Source: Sarcocystis neurona (taxonomy: Eukaryota > Apicomplexa > Conoidasida > Eucoccidiorida > Sarcocystidae). Taken from it: 64,000 bases of DNA. A program made the position numbers and the translations under genes. The stretch is from assembly GCA_000727475.1 (NCBI GenBank), contig KL647315.1, forward strand, positions 174,264 to 238,263, read 5' to 3'. The number at the start of each line of letters is the position of its first letter. Positions within the stretch are counted from its first letter, which is position 1. Below the pieces are notes generated by a model, which was not told the DNA's origin, did no database searches, and saw only the letters and a program-made list of their open reading frames with translations. Positions 23,065-36,500 of this stretch are shown in pieces.

Positions 23065-26000
23065 ATGGAAGTTCAAATGAGGACTTTGATTTTGTTTGTG
23101 GTCATAGAGAGCGCCTGCTTTTACGCGCGTGCAGACTTGCCCATCCACGGTTTAACGGTAAACTGAGCCTACAAAGCAGAGTTAGAAACATTTGGTCATG
23201 ATAGTGAATAACGGTACTGCATCAAAGGCAGATGTCGTGGGCACATGGAAGTTCGTAGTGAGCTCTCTTCAGAGCGAACACCCTGTCTCCTGCGGTGGAG
23301 GGGCACCTAATCTCAACCTGGAGAACCTTGCAACCGGTCTGTCAGCGTATACGTAGTCTACTTTTATTCGACGAAACCACCAGACAGGGACTGCAATGCA
23401 GCGTTGAATGCGTACGATCAGTGGATTGCGAAGACAGTTGGGATAGGCGAACAGCTGCAGTTAAAGCTAACGGAAAAGACCTTCAACCAAAGAGGAGAAG
23501 TGCGCCCGCGTCAGTTCTGGAACTACCTTGCCGTCACCGATCCTTCGAGACCAGAGAAACCCATAGGAAGCTGGACGATGGTATATGACGAAGGCTTCGA
23601 GGTATACACAGCAGTTTTTCGGTCGAAGGGAAAGGTTACAGTGGTTTGCGTTGCTGGCGTTGGTGCTGCCGCTTTGAAACCGTTCAAAGAGGGCTTGAAG
23701 AGTATCAGCAGTGACAACATTGTTGACACCAATATTTTAGCGAAATTGTACCAACGGCCGTGAGAGATGGAAGTCTTAGATCATTTCTGCTGTGTTCATC
23801 AAGGTGCGAGTGGGGCCTCGAAGGTACTTTGGCTTCCTCAAATACGACCGAAAAAATAAAAAGGATTGTCCCAAGCAAGTGAACGGTAGGACGCGTTCTT
23901 CTTGGGCTCAACAAGGGGAGTCAACGGGGTGAGTCAACGGGGTGGGTCTCTCCTGCTATAGGAGATAATGAAGATGCATTTGGGTCTACGAAATGTTATG
24001 TTACGGACCCCTCTAAGGTGCGGCTGGGCTGGGTCGTCCAAGTAAGAATGCAAGAATAATTGCCCCATTTTGACTGCTCTACTGGAAAGTCGTCTATGCG
24101 TACCTGTAACAAGCTCCACTGGCTAAAAGGAACCTGTCATCTACGTCTCAGATGCCTCTCGTCCCTGCGTACATTTGCCATGCCTTTGAAGCGTGCGTTC
24201 ACTCGGTCGCGCATTTCACATGGTTTTCATGTTTGAGTCGCCTGTTCTGAAAAGCTTAACGAAATATTGAGTGATTAGTGTTTTCTTAGTCTTGACGAAC
24301 GCGATCGATACATCTGCACCGCTTCATACACGATTTGAAAATGTGCACGTATGCGCTCCGCATATGTGCCTCATTCTCGTGTTAGGCTTCCAAGAAAGGC
24401 CAGACTCTCACCCACAGTTGGGGATGTTTCTACGCAGAAAAACTGGACACGCCTGCACAGCGAGCGGTTGTGCTGGAGAATCCGACTTACCGGCTGCCGC
24501 AGATTCCTATAGGCCAGTACAGCGCGCCGTGGAGAAGCGGCAGGTAAAGTATGTTGGAAGACACACAACATCATCGCGCTGGAAGGCAAAATAATTTTTA
24601 CGCTTGCCCTCTGCTTCCAATGGGCAGGTAGGGCCGGACTGAATTGTCGCCTCTTCCGCTGCGGCAGTGCGATGCTTACTCATAATTTGCCTTTCCTTCC
24701 CCCAAGCACCAGGTAGAGTCTTCGTTTTCAGCCGCCCCCCATGCTCGCTGCTGCGGCACCTATGCACTTCCGTTTCCTACACTCTAGTCCCTCTTGGACG
24801 GCAGCATCTCATCCGCAATTTGCCAACGCATCGCCAGCGGAGCTGTCCCTTTACAAGTCACATATGGGTTATCAAAAGCTTCATCCGCTCAAAGATTATG
24901 CGCTGCCCTCTTTCCTGCAAACAGACAATTCTCGCTGTATGTGTTGCAACAGCTGCTCTGTATTACCCCTGAAGCGATATTCTCTACTGTTTGCAGGTGC
25001 CCTGTCTGATGGTTACGCATGCAGAAAAACAAGCCACGACAGCGCTTCGCCAAATTCAGATCCTCTCCCGAAAGAATGGTAGACAACAGAAACAAATACA
25101 AGTTGAACACCCCGTCACAGCTGCGAACCGTCATACGCGTACCTGCACGTATGGGCGCTGCTTTAATCGGGCTCTACAGTGCATTTCACTCGTTTGCATG
25201 TGCCTGCACGCTTTTGTGTCTCCTGTGTGTAAACACACATATTTTCATACAAATACTCATACCTGTGCGTATGTGCTTCACGTGCTTTACTGGCCATTGC
25301 AGGACATGGGGCGACCCGTTCCTTTCCTCTTCGTGGACTCCAGAAACAGACCCCGTTTTGAACCAGGGTATACTCGTACTCTGGAGTTTGAATCAAGCTG
25401 TCCACATCAACGTGGTGTGTACATACATACGTGCACAATGTATGACAGGGAACTGTGGCAGCTGCTACGCCATTTCGTCCGCATACGTGCTACAAAAACG
25501 TTTCGAAATTTTATTTAACAAGCTCTTTCCTAACGCGAATCTCACGCTCTTCGAGTCTCCGCTATCTGCACAGTCCATCGTCAGCTGCTCGGTAAGCAGT
25601 TGAGCAGTCCTTTACGAAGAGGCCTCTTCACGCTCCAAAGCAAGCAACATGTCCCCGCAATATGGTCCTCGCTTTGCAATTCAGCCGTACAATCAGGGCT
25701 GCAGCGGTGGCTATCCTTTTCTAGTCGGCAAGCACGCCAGAGAGTTCGGCTTTGGAACCGAAGCGTGCCAGGTAGGCTTCTCGTTAGCAGCTTAAAACCT
25801 CAGCACCTAAACAAGTCTTCCTCAAAATGTCGTGATATATGCACACGTGTATACAGGCGTGCCTAGCTCCTGCTACACACGCCACCATGTAGATGTAGAG
25901 AAGGAAGTTTACGTGCGCGCGCCTCTGTATAAATACAAACGTACACCGCTCTGCGTGTAGGTAAGCATCCGCGCAAACAAGTGACCTGCTTCCACAAGCA

Positions 26001-27367
26001 ATTTCGCTGCAGAGCTACTACGCTAGCGACGACCCTAATGTGGCACCTTGCTTGATGAAGTGAGAGAGCCTCAAAACGCGCATATTGAGGCGCACTTCTA
26101 TGCTTTATCGTAGCGTCGGTTCCTTCACGAGAACTCCTGCGACGTCGAAGCCGCGTTGTGGGCCGGAGGATCGCTGGTAATCGCCACGGTACTTGACATG
26201 TTCACGCACCATTCACCGTAGGACATATGTTGCTGTATTTTCTGCTTTTACGTGTGTAGAACAAGCAGAACGAACATTGATTGCAGTTGCTCTGACAGTT
26301 CAGCGAGCTACTAGGATTTCACGTCGTTGATGGAACAAGATTTTCCTAGCATTGTGTATGTTTACGTTCCGTTCTACGTACACCTGTATGCTCATGTACT
26401 TCTGTTAGCCTGAACTGATACACAGCCATGATTTCACGGCAACAGCGTCACCGCTTTCCGTGAATTTGCCGAGTCATTCAGGTACGCGAAGGAGTACAAT
26501 TACGTGGGAGGATTCTACGAAGGATGCAGTGAAGACCAAATGATGCGGGAAATCTACCATCACGGGTGCGTCTAGACAAACTCCAACTCCCACGTCGCAT
26601 GCGACGGTCCAATCGTGTGAATGTGTTTACACATGAGAACATAATGACATACAAGTTGCAACATGCGCTGCGTAGGCCTGTAGTCGTGGCTCTCGACGCG
26701 CCAGACGCTCTTTTTCTCTACCACCGGGGTTTATTTGATGCCAGACCCTCTGAACACGGGAAGATTTGTGACGTGCCACAGCACGGTTTTAATGGTGAGA
26801 CATGAATAGCCAACAGACTAATGTCATCACGCGTGTGCGTAATTTGTTGAAATGTACGTATTCGCACGCGAAAAGCAAGCGATTGACTGGACTGGTCGTT
26901 CGTGAAGTACTCGCGTTAGAACTGTCAGAGCCGTGGGGTTTACCAACTTCTTGTTTATGCAGGTTGGGAGTACACAAACCACGCGGTAGCCATCGTAGGC
27001 TGGGGTGAAGATCCGTAAGCTACAAAGAGAAGTACGAAAAATCAAGTGGAAAGATGTTCTAACATGTTTGTACCTGTTTCAGGCCATTTGCGCCTGGAGA
27101 AAGCCCACGAAAGTACTGGGTGGTCCGAAAGTAAGAGGCAAATACAGGAAAACGCACCAATTAATACCAAGCTTGGGTGTGATCCTCAGCACGTGGGGCA
27201 AGAACTGGGGCAACCACGGCTACATGAAAATGATAAGAGGCCAGAACGTGGCAGGAATAGAATCTCAAGCTGTATTCTTGGATCCGGACTTGAGTAGGGG
27301 ACGAGCGGCAACTCTGATTGCGGCACTACGGAAAAATAATTATTGGGAAACCGGTGCCACTCCGTAG
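23065..27367 (+). CDS. Cathepsin C / dipeptidyl peptidase I (papain family C1)
   Basis: Lysosomal-type cysteine protease that removes N-terminal dipeptides. Sixteen exons: 23065-23157, 23228-23336, 23402-23601, 23804-23885, 23962-24041, 24404-24543, 24788-25078, 25303-25367, 25449-25591, 25685-25771, 26013-26059, 26482-26565, 26676-26794, 26963-27014, 27083-27130, 27190-27367. Phases agree; 605 residues. A signal peptide (MRTLILFVVIESACFYARA) precedes the exclusion domain (DVVGTWKF, GSWTMVYDEGFE, YFGFLKY, HSWGCF), which makes cathepsin C exopeptidases. The catalytic part shows QGNCGSCYA (Cys359), GCSGGYPF, YNYVGGFYEGC, TNHAVAIVGWG (His520) and RNTWGKNWG (Asn547). The C-terminus runs about 30 residues past the human end. 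ATGs at 22978 and 23077 are other starts; 23065 gives a normal signal peptide. In coccidia such enzymes act in vacuolar or oocyst/sporozoite proteolysis. Introns are about 60-500 bp. Confidence 0.93.
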
Positions 27368-30300
27368 AAGCGTCCAGCGTCGAAGAGTCCTCTCGGCGGT
27401 CCTCTGAAATTTCGAGTGGAAAAATCGTCAGATTTTCTAGGGTAATGGACAACAGCAAGAAGTGCGTCAACGTGCACTCGCGGACGAGTCCGACTGAACG
27501 TTTACCAAGCGGCAAGCATGACAGTTTCCCTCCGCGCAAATAGGTACAGCACGTCCGAGACAACGGACCGTGTGTGTAATCGGGTTTTTCCTTGCTTAGC
27601 GGGTTCTGTTACTTCAAGAAACCAAAGCGGATACTCATTCTTTACTTTGCGGTAAAATGAAGAACCTGTGAGTTCCCGTCAGGGCATTCGTTGCCGGCCT
27701 GTTAAGAAGATATGTCCTGGTACCGAGGCACACAAGGGACTTCCGTCTCTTGAAGTGCAAAGAGTCTAACTTTGCATTTCCACAACGACTGCGCCCTTCG
27801 CAGCGCACACTATGTGAAACGTCTTAAAAGGGCCTCCTTGTAGACGTCCAATGTGCAGTTTTGAGCTTTTGCACGTCGGCGTAAAAGTGCACATGTTATA
27901 GCACAGCCAGCAACAACGACGGAAGGCATAACTCAGATCAAACAACACGAGGTTGTTTGTACAACGTGCTCTCCTGATTTGAAACGCCAAGTCGAATTCA
28001 CATACAAAATTTGTTAGCTCCTTGCGATGATACCCTCAAACCCAGTGGAGACACAGCACGCAGTCTCCTATGGGCTCATCCTTTCGACAAACGACAAACT
28101 CAGTGATGAGATCATTGTTCATGGTCCTGCCAATGGTGAGCGTGTGACTACTTGAACAAAGCAACTCTGAAGCCGCGGCCGATTCGTGCGTAGCTCCACT
28201 CGCTTTTACTTATGTTCCACACGCTTCAAAGCAGCCGGCATTCGAGGCCGTCCGCTCGCAGCCGTCAAATATGTAAAGCCTGCTGCTAATGATCCGACGA
28301 CTTCAACGAGACGTATATAACGGAGATCTCGACAGTTTCAACTAGGTTTCGCTACGTACACGTCACGCTCGTGTGCGGTTTCGTACGGTGGGGCGTGCCC
28401 CGTTCAATCAGCGTTCACCTGCAAAAGTCTGGGATCCGCTTTCTTCATTCTGTGGAAATACCGACCACATACGCTAAAGAACCAATACCAACCTGCGTGT
28501 AAGTTTACAAATGTTGTTGTGGGTCGGTTCGAGAGACACTCGTGGCATTCTTTTTGCTAGTGCTGTCCGCATATACCTGCGATTGTGTGTGCAATTTCGT
28601 CTCTGTAGAAACGTGAAGAGCCGCCAAATGAATGCCACCTGCAGCTGTATATCAGCTCACTTGCAGGAACTAACAAGCTACAGAACATGCAGAGATTGTT
28701 GCAGGAATAACTTCAGGGAAAGTCAAGCCGCAGATGACGTCTTCGCAATGGAGGTCGTAAGGATGGAGCCAACGTGACGGTTTTTTTTTCACAAAACGTC
28801 ACACTAGACAAACGCTCAAAATCCAGTCAAATTCATCACAAAAAAATTCAAATCTACGTATGCAGACGCGCACACACCCACACGCCACCAGAAGATCGCA
28901 AAAAACACACGCACTCGGTGACCAGTCACGCAGTTCAAAGTTTACCACGGAGCAGACTTTTGAAGAGAGTTAAACATTTTTAAAAATGTCAGTCAAGCCC
29001 GCCCCCAGACAAATGATCCCCTCGCACACTTACAGCAATCGCTGACATCTATTTAGCTCCGCAGCCACACCACCTTACAGCCCCTCTCGGTCCAGCAGCA
29101 ATGTGTCTTGACTATGGTTCACAAGGATGCCAGCGCGGAAATGTTTACAACAACGGAAATACACTTACGCAACCTGAGGCAGCCCTTCCAGTTCACAGGT
29201 TGCGTTGGCTGATGTGGCACACTGCAAGGACGTCGCGATTCACCTTGAGCAACAAGTCAGACGAAAACACTTTCACACCTGCTGCTTCTTGATACAGCTA
29301 AGTCTCCGGGAGGCCTTAACATCGCACAAATTTAGAGCACCTGAGAATTACGACTGCAAATGGGCAAATGCTTATGCCTGTCCGCACCCCATGACACAAA
29401 TGCACTATACGGGTTTTTCGACTTATAAAAATTTGACAAATGTTATCACAGATGAAGTTGTTATAGCAGACTCCATCTACTTACGCAAATGAGCAAATGC
29501 TAATGCCTGTCCGCACACGGTGAGGCAGAAGCACCATCCAGATTTTTTCGATTTTGAAGAATTTGACAAATGACATTAGTGCCCTTTGCCAGTAGCGTAT
29601 CCATTTTCGCATGTTTCCGTTCGACTGCACCACACATGCAACAGAATCCGGCAGCAATTATTTTGTCGTGCGCGGTGCACGCACGCAAATCTCATTCCCC
29701 ATCAGAAGCACACGCGCACGTACGCAATACTGGTGTACACGTAGTGACGTATAAATACGTAATGAGGCGGAATACCTGGAAGAAGACTTCTTTTGGAGAC
29801 TCAATAAACGCAGTTTCCTTTTTAATGCGTCGCACACCAGGTAGTTGTAGCAACAAACGAAAGTGAGCGGGCTTGGGCCATCAGGCAACGAAAAAGCGGA
29901 ACCGACAAGCAAATTCAGAGTACTCACGCCACCAGCTTCCACCTCCAGGCATTTAGACATCGTCTGAAAGACCGACGAAATGTCAATCACGTAAGCAGAT
30001 ACGTACTTCAAACTGTGCGCACGGACGCGTAACAGCAAGCATACAGTCAGACGCAGTATTCGAAAGCAGCTGATTATTTTGACATTGCAAATACAGGTTG
30101 CGTAGACGTAGTGCACACGTGCGGACGATGTACCCAAAATTCTAAGAGCTTCACTACTCGTGCAACGGTGGCGGACGAAACCACCGTTGCTATACGTATG
30201 CACACACGCACACACACATACACACACGTGTGCACACCGCACACACCCTACGAGAGGTTCGTCAGTAAAAAGCGAGAAGGGAAAATCATCTTTTATTTTG

Positions 30301-30549
30301 CCTCCGGATTCTCCACAATACAAAAAGAAAGAATGTCGAACCGTAACTTGTACAAGTACACACACGTATTTTGTGTAGGTGAAATAGGCACAGATATACA
30401 GAGAGAGAAGCATACATGGATGCCCCCATTTATACATATATATATATACATACAGACGCGCGTGCTGCAATACCATCTGATTACGTATATGTACACTTGA
30501 GGAAAGTAAGTCCACGTATGTGCAGCAGTTATTCTTCAAGAAAAAAAGC
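27368..30549. other. Intergenic between convergent cathepsin C and TRM1
   Basis: Unique sequence without microsatellite until about 30.2 kb, presumably holding both 3' UTRs. It contains a diverged direct repeat (29356-29451 and 29486-29579) and a (CA)n run near 30196-30245. Short open frames (28511-28777, 29101-29492) have no domain and no paired splice sites. Confidence 0.5.
29356..29579. repeat. Diverged direct repeat, about 95 bp, two copies
   Basis: Copies at 29356-29451 and 29486-29579 share CAAATGnGCAAATGCTnATG, CCTGTCCGCAC and AATTTGACAAATG in the same order, with indels between. Confidence 0.65.
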
Positions 30550-33500
30550 TTACGCTTTCTTTGAACAAGCACGGCTCTTCGGTCCCCAGTGAGGCGTTGG
30601 ATTGGGCAGCCAGCGGGGAATATTCGGGCCAGCGTTCTCAGAGGGCGGAAGACGTGTCATATCTATTCCCTTCGTTCTGAAAGCAAGCGTACACGGAAAC
30701 GCAATTCTATGACCGACATATAACCTGCCTTATTAAAAGGAATGTTGCTTTTGGGCACTGCAGTCGCTCTACGGTATGAACTCGCGCGGGAGTTCATATC
30801 TGTGTATACGTAACCACACACGAACATACACACGCTTTTACTTTGACACGTACGCACTTGTATTGTAGACGTGTCTACAATGCTAAAGTGTATAGATATG
30901 CGCATATCTACTTACACGCACATACACATATACAGATGCGGGAGGCTTCTGCGGAACACACAGAAAGGTTCTCTAACAAATAAGTAACATAATAAGGTAC
31001 TAACGCAGTTTCAAAAGGCAAAAGCAGAAGGCCGATTTCTTGCGGAAACTTCGCTACGTTTTGCAGGACCACAGGGTGAATGTTGAAGACACCTCGGCGC
31101 TCTACACTCGTAAACGACTTCCCACTACGGCTATTGTAACACGTGAGAAGGAAATAGAAATACTCGATACATCCGACGGCGTCGACGGAGCCTTTCTTGC
31201 ACACGAATTTGGTGCAGCTTCTCGCTGCAGCCTTCTGTAGCCCCGTACGCATGTGTGTACAAGTACACACTGCACACAGGTAAAACAAGTGCCGTGACAT
31301 TCGTACATATATATATATAAGTATATACTCATATACACACTACGCACAGGTAATCCACGAGCCCTGTATGTACATAGATATATATATATATATACCACAC
31401 ACATCAAACACGCGCTAGTGTCTGCGCTTTACATGTGTACGTATTCATACTATGCACAGATGATACACATGTCCTACACGTGTGTATATATATATATATA
31501 TGTTACACATGTGTGCCTTCGTATCCGTATGCGTATACATATACACATAGACATGTATCCGAGAGTATGTAAGCGTCGATAAAATTATTGGACCCGCGCT
31601 GTTGGATTCGGTCCCATGTTCTCGCTCTGCAAAAACTTCTGGCTGAAGGTATCTTGTGCAACAGCGCATACTTCTCCTCGATGGCTGTCCGTCTGCTTCC
31701 ACTACAGCTATATATATATATATATATATGTGAATACCCAGTAGCAAGAAGCATGGGCCCACGTGCCGCCCTGTTTGGCTCACAGATGTAGAATACGTGA
31801 ATAAGTGTGTCTGCACATAAATGTGTTTGCTTTCGTCGCTCTCCTGTTAACTTTACATGTCGCGCACCAGTTCACGTCGATATACTGAGACTGTCTACCA
31901 GTCATATCTATCCTTCTATACGTCTCTCTCGCACATCACGTATATATATACGTGGCCACGTCTACAAGTGTCGACTTCGACACCTACATATATGTACACA
32001 TACATCCACCTAGGTGGTGAAGATTCGGAAAGATACACCAGTGTACTCGTGTGTATTCACATATTCATCTGCGCCTAGAAACATATACGTATCTTCACGT
32101 AGAAACACACGTGTGGCCGCATATATGCGTATTGACAGATGCAAACTTTCGACGAAGCTATATACATCCATACACATATGCGCGTACACAAGCATACATG
32201 CGTAGCCGTACAGCAGTGGAACTTCCGGACAGATACGTCTGTTCGCTCTGTCCACCTTCGCTTCTGTCCGTCCACGGAGATGCAGACACGCGTATAAACA
32301 CATCTATAAATATTTACCGTGCTGCGTATACAGATAAGAGATAATACACAAGCGCGTATGTGTGAACGTACACAGCAGGTACGTACGAGGACGCGCATGT
32401 GGCCATACTCACATACGCGTAGACAAGAGATACCCCCAGATATACAAACACGTAAAGCCACGTCTGCAAATATTCACGTGCCTGCGTGGAGAGAAAAGAG
32501 ACAACACAAGCGCATATATATGTAAGTATACGCATTATCTATGGAGAAGTACGTATGTGTGGACACACATATATATACATATATATGTAGAGTTCCAGGA
32601 GCACCCCGAGATTAAAGACGCCACGAAGATATGTACACATATCCACGTGTGGGCAAACGGAAGGAGGGAAACTGCTGCGAGCCTTTTTCTCGTATACTCA
32701 CGTGTACATCTCTGTCGATCTCTCTGTGTCTCTCTAGATATACATTTTCACGCACCCATGTCCACGTCAGAGATAGAGGTACACGCCTATCCTGCCACTT
32801 ACATAGATTCTCGATAAAAGGGAAGGTCGAAAAAGAAGTTCAAAGAGAGAAAAAGGCCGTAACTGACGCCCTTGGCGTCTGTGTTCTTCCTGTCCCTTGC
32901 CGTCTGTATACCTAATAAGTTCACTTCCCTCTCTAGATTTGCCGCTCCAGGACAGATCTCTCAATTTCCCTTCTCCATCTGTGCAGACAAGTTTTCTCCC
33001 GACTTCCCTTTGCAAATGAGTTTCTCCGTCGTAGTCGTTCTCCGTATATACAAAAAAACACGTCTTCGGCTACGGAAGCCGATTTTTTACGCGCAGGAGC
33101 AGAACGGCACGGGAGAAAACAGGCTAATCCACACATCTGTACTTGTCCGCGGAAGAAGTGTTCCACGTGTCTGTGTCTGACCATGAGCGCAGATGCTTCC
33201 GTACAGGCCGACCTCCTTAGAAAAAGGAAGCAAGGGACTGCAGGGGTCGCTTTTTGACGCTACCGCTTGCGCGCGCGGGCGGGTTGAAAACTTCTTCGCT
33301 TCGTGAGTGTGTGGTTCTTTCGAAAAAGGGAGGATAACACGAGGAAGTGAATTAGATGGAAAAGACGGACCAGGAAGAAAACATTCCCTTTGGGGAGGCC
33401 GCCGTTCTCAACAACCTGCAGCTGCTTTCTCCCGTGCCACTTCTTACGTGATTTCCTTCATCAAGAGAGGAACGTTTGCCCCATGCGCCGGCGGGTGGCG

Positions 33501-36500
33501 CTGCGCATGCGTCCGGAGAATATCAAACACAACAGTCGACGAGGCGTCGGTCTTGATTGCCTGCGGGTCGCGATGAAAATGAGAAACTTTGTAGCCCAGC
33601 CGCACAAGTGCTGCTCTGCAGGGGAAATGAAAGAAACAGCAAGGAACGCAGGACACGGGAAGGGACAAAGATAGGAGAGAATACTGCCCAGCCGCACAGC
33701 TGCTGCTCTACAGGAGAAACGGGGAACACGAGACAGGAAAAGTATAGAAGAAAACACTTCCCAGCCGCGCAAGTGCCTCTCTGAGGGAGAGGAAGGAAGA
33801 AAGTCGCAAAAACACGCAAAAAACATGAAGGACAGCAAGAAATGACCCGGGACGCCTGCGGTTTCAAATCAGAGAACGCCGGCGTCCACTCGAATATACA
33901 AAGATAAACATTTATATTTTCTTCTATTCATGCCCACACATGTACACACATATATATACATATATATATGTATAATTACATCTTTCTTCCACTCGTGACG
34001 CCTCTTCCTCTCTCTGGCATATATGTATATATCTACATACGTATGCATATATATGTATATATATACATATATATAATCCTGCCTTCATTCCTAATGGCAT
34101 ACATACACCTTTGTATCTTCCTCCCGTCATCCCTACATATATATTAATATATATTCATCTCGTCCTCTCTTCGAGTATATCTGCAGATATGTACGTATGC
34201 ATTAACACACGTTTATCTATCGATTCACACGTGTACATACATATACATATAAATCGTCCTCTTTTCAAGCCTGTTTACATATACGCACTTGTACGTAGTC
34301 TTCCTCTTTACATCAGTATACCATATACATATATACATGTATATAATCTTCACACATACATACAGGCAACACACATACGTATATATACATATATATATAC
34401 ATTTATAAACGCGTAAAGTCATGAAGGTAAACGCACAGCCGGGACACAAATCACTTTTCTGCAGGACTTCTTGTCGAGAGACGAAAATCCACGCCAGCAC
34501 AAGAGAGAGACGAAGAAAGGGACCAAAAAATATGACGGTCGAGCAGCATCCCTACTCGCAAACACCGGGATCCATATACACACGTATATACATATACGTG
34601 AACATATACATATACATACATATATATATATATATACTCATATGTGTAATACATATATTTGTATATACATGCACACGTATTATATGCATATACATACACA
34701 CGTACTATATGTATATACATACACACGTATTTGTGTGTATATATATATATATACTCATATGTGTAACACACACGCGTATACACATACGTACGTATTTGTC
34801 TACAGACAACCATACATCCATACACGAACACATATACTTATATACATATACGTATGTAGGTGGCGGGATACAGGAAGACATACGAATGATATGCACGCGT
34901 ACATATATATGTCTACCTGCAGATATTTACTTCTGAATATTTCGAAATTATATATTTCTCGACCTAAGCGTTCACACACACATATATACATATATATGCA
35001 TGGATTTATGTATGACTATACACACAACAACGCCCACAGCTACCGACAGACTTTCACACGCATATATGTATACATACGTATACGTTTTAACACCGGATGG
35101 CATACTGATGGATGGACTGTGGACACAGGAAATTCAAAAAATAGTACAGCCTGGAATCCACTTATCTGCGTATTTGAACGAGCGCAGAGAGACATATACA
35201 TGTAGGTATATGTTGATCGAAAGCGAGAGAGACCCACACACAAGAAGACGCGAGACGTGCACACATACACGTATATATGTGTTACACAAATACGTATGTG
35301 TGTCTATACACAAAATATATAATACACATACGAGTATATATAAAATATATATATTGTCAGAGGAACCCAGCAGGGCGTCGACGGAGAGACAGGAAGGCAG
35401 AAGAAATAGATGAACTCACCTCACAGCAGCAGGGCGCAGCATCTCGAGCCTCATCTTCTGACAGAGACTGGGCAGGTGGTAGAACAGGGGAACTTCACGC
35501 AGCTCCTGGGAGCACAGCAGCGAAGGCGTGGACAGCAGCAGAGGCAGCACCGCAGGAAAAATTTCCTCCTTTTCCTCGTGGCTACAGAGACGTGGGGCAA
35601 ACACTTGACGGCAGCTCTGCGTTCTCGTCCATTCTCTCTACCGACATTCTCGAAGAAAAGAAGGGGACGTGGATCAAAAAAAGACTGTGTTTCGTTCTGC
35701 GTCTATACTTATCCATATGCATCACCATACATATATATGGAAACAGACATAGATAGATATAAGAGGCATTTTCACGTACTTGTGTATCTTCGCAAATAGA
35801 CAACAAGAAATCATGACGTCTGCAGACATACGCATCTACACGTCTATGCGTCGATATGCGCGTGTCAATATACACACACACACATACATGCGGACGACAA
35901 ACTTTAATGCGTATTTACTCCTCTTAATGACATATTATACTTCTCCACAGCGCAGCTGTGCACACCGGCAAACGACACGTATAAAGAGAGGTACGCTGAC
36001 GAAGGAGACGGACGGACGGCGTCGCTGCTGCGTTGACAGAAAAACGAAAACGAGGTGGACGAGCGCGCGTAAATATTTTCGATAAAAAAGAGGAGGACGA
36101 GTGCGTATTGAAATTTTTCGACCGAAAGAAGGCGAGGAAGGGAGAGAAAAGAAAAAGAACCGCAGATCTCTCTGTACAAAACAACAATCTTCTCTCCAGC
36201 ACACCTATTTTCATATCTTCACTTTGCTCAGGACGCACATTCATTTCCGTACACTACACACACATACAAACACATATACACATACACAAATATACATATA
36301 CATACACATACACACATATACATACATATACACACATATACATACATATATATACACATACATATATACACATACATATATACATATACATATATACATA
36401 TACATATATACATATACATATATACATGTACATATACATATATATATACATATATACATATACATATATACATATACATTTATACATATACATATATATA

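Noticed and set aside
29658..30572. 304-codon minus frame beginning within the last TRM1 exon
   Set aside because: Starts in a different phase over the Trm1 C-terminus and continues into 3' flank with microsatellite. The family motif NPTPHWGPK and its stop are in the other frame.
34471..35205. 244-codon plus frame in TRM1 intron 8
   Set aside because: Mostly His/Ile/Tyr/Thr from TA/CA microsatellite. The first 40 codons are more normal but lack splice or domain support.
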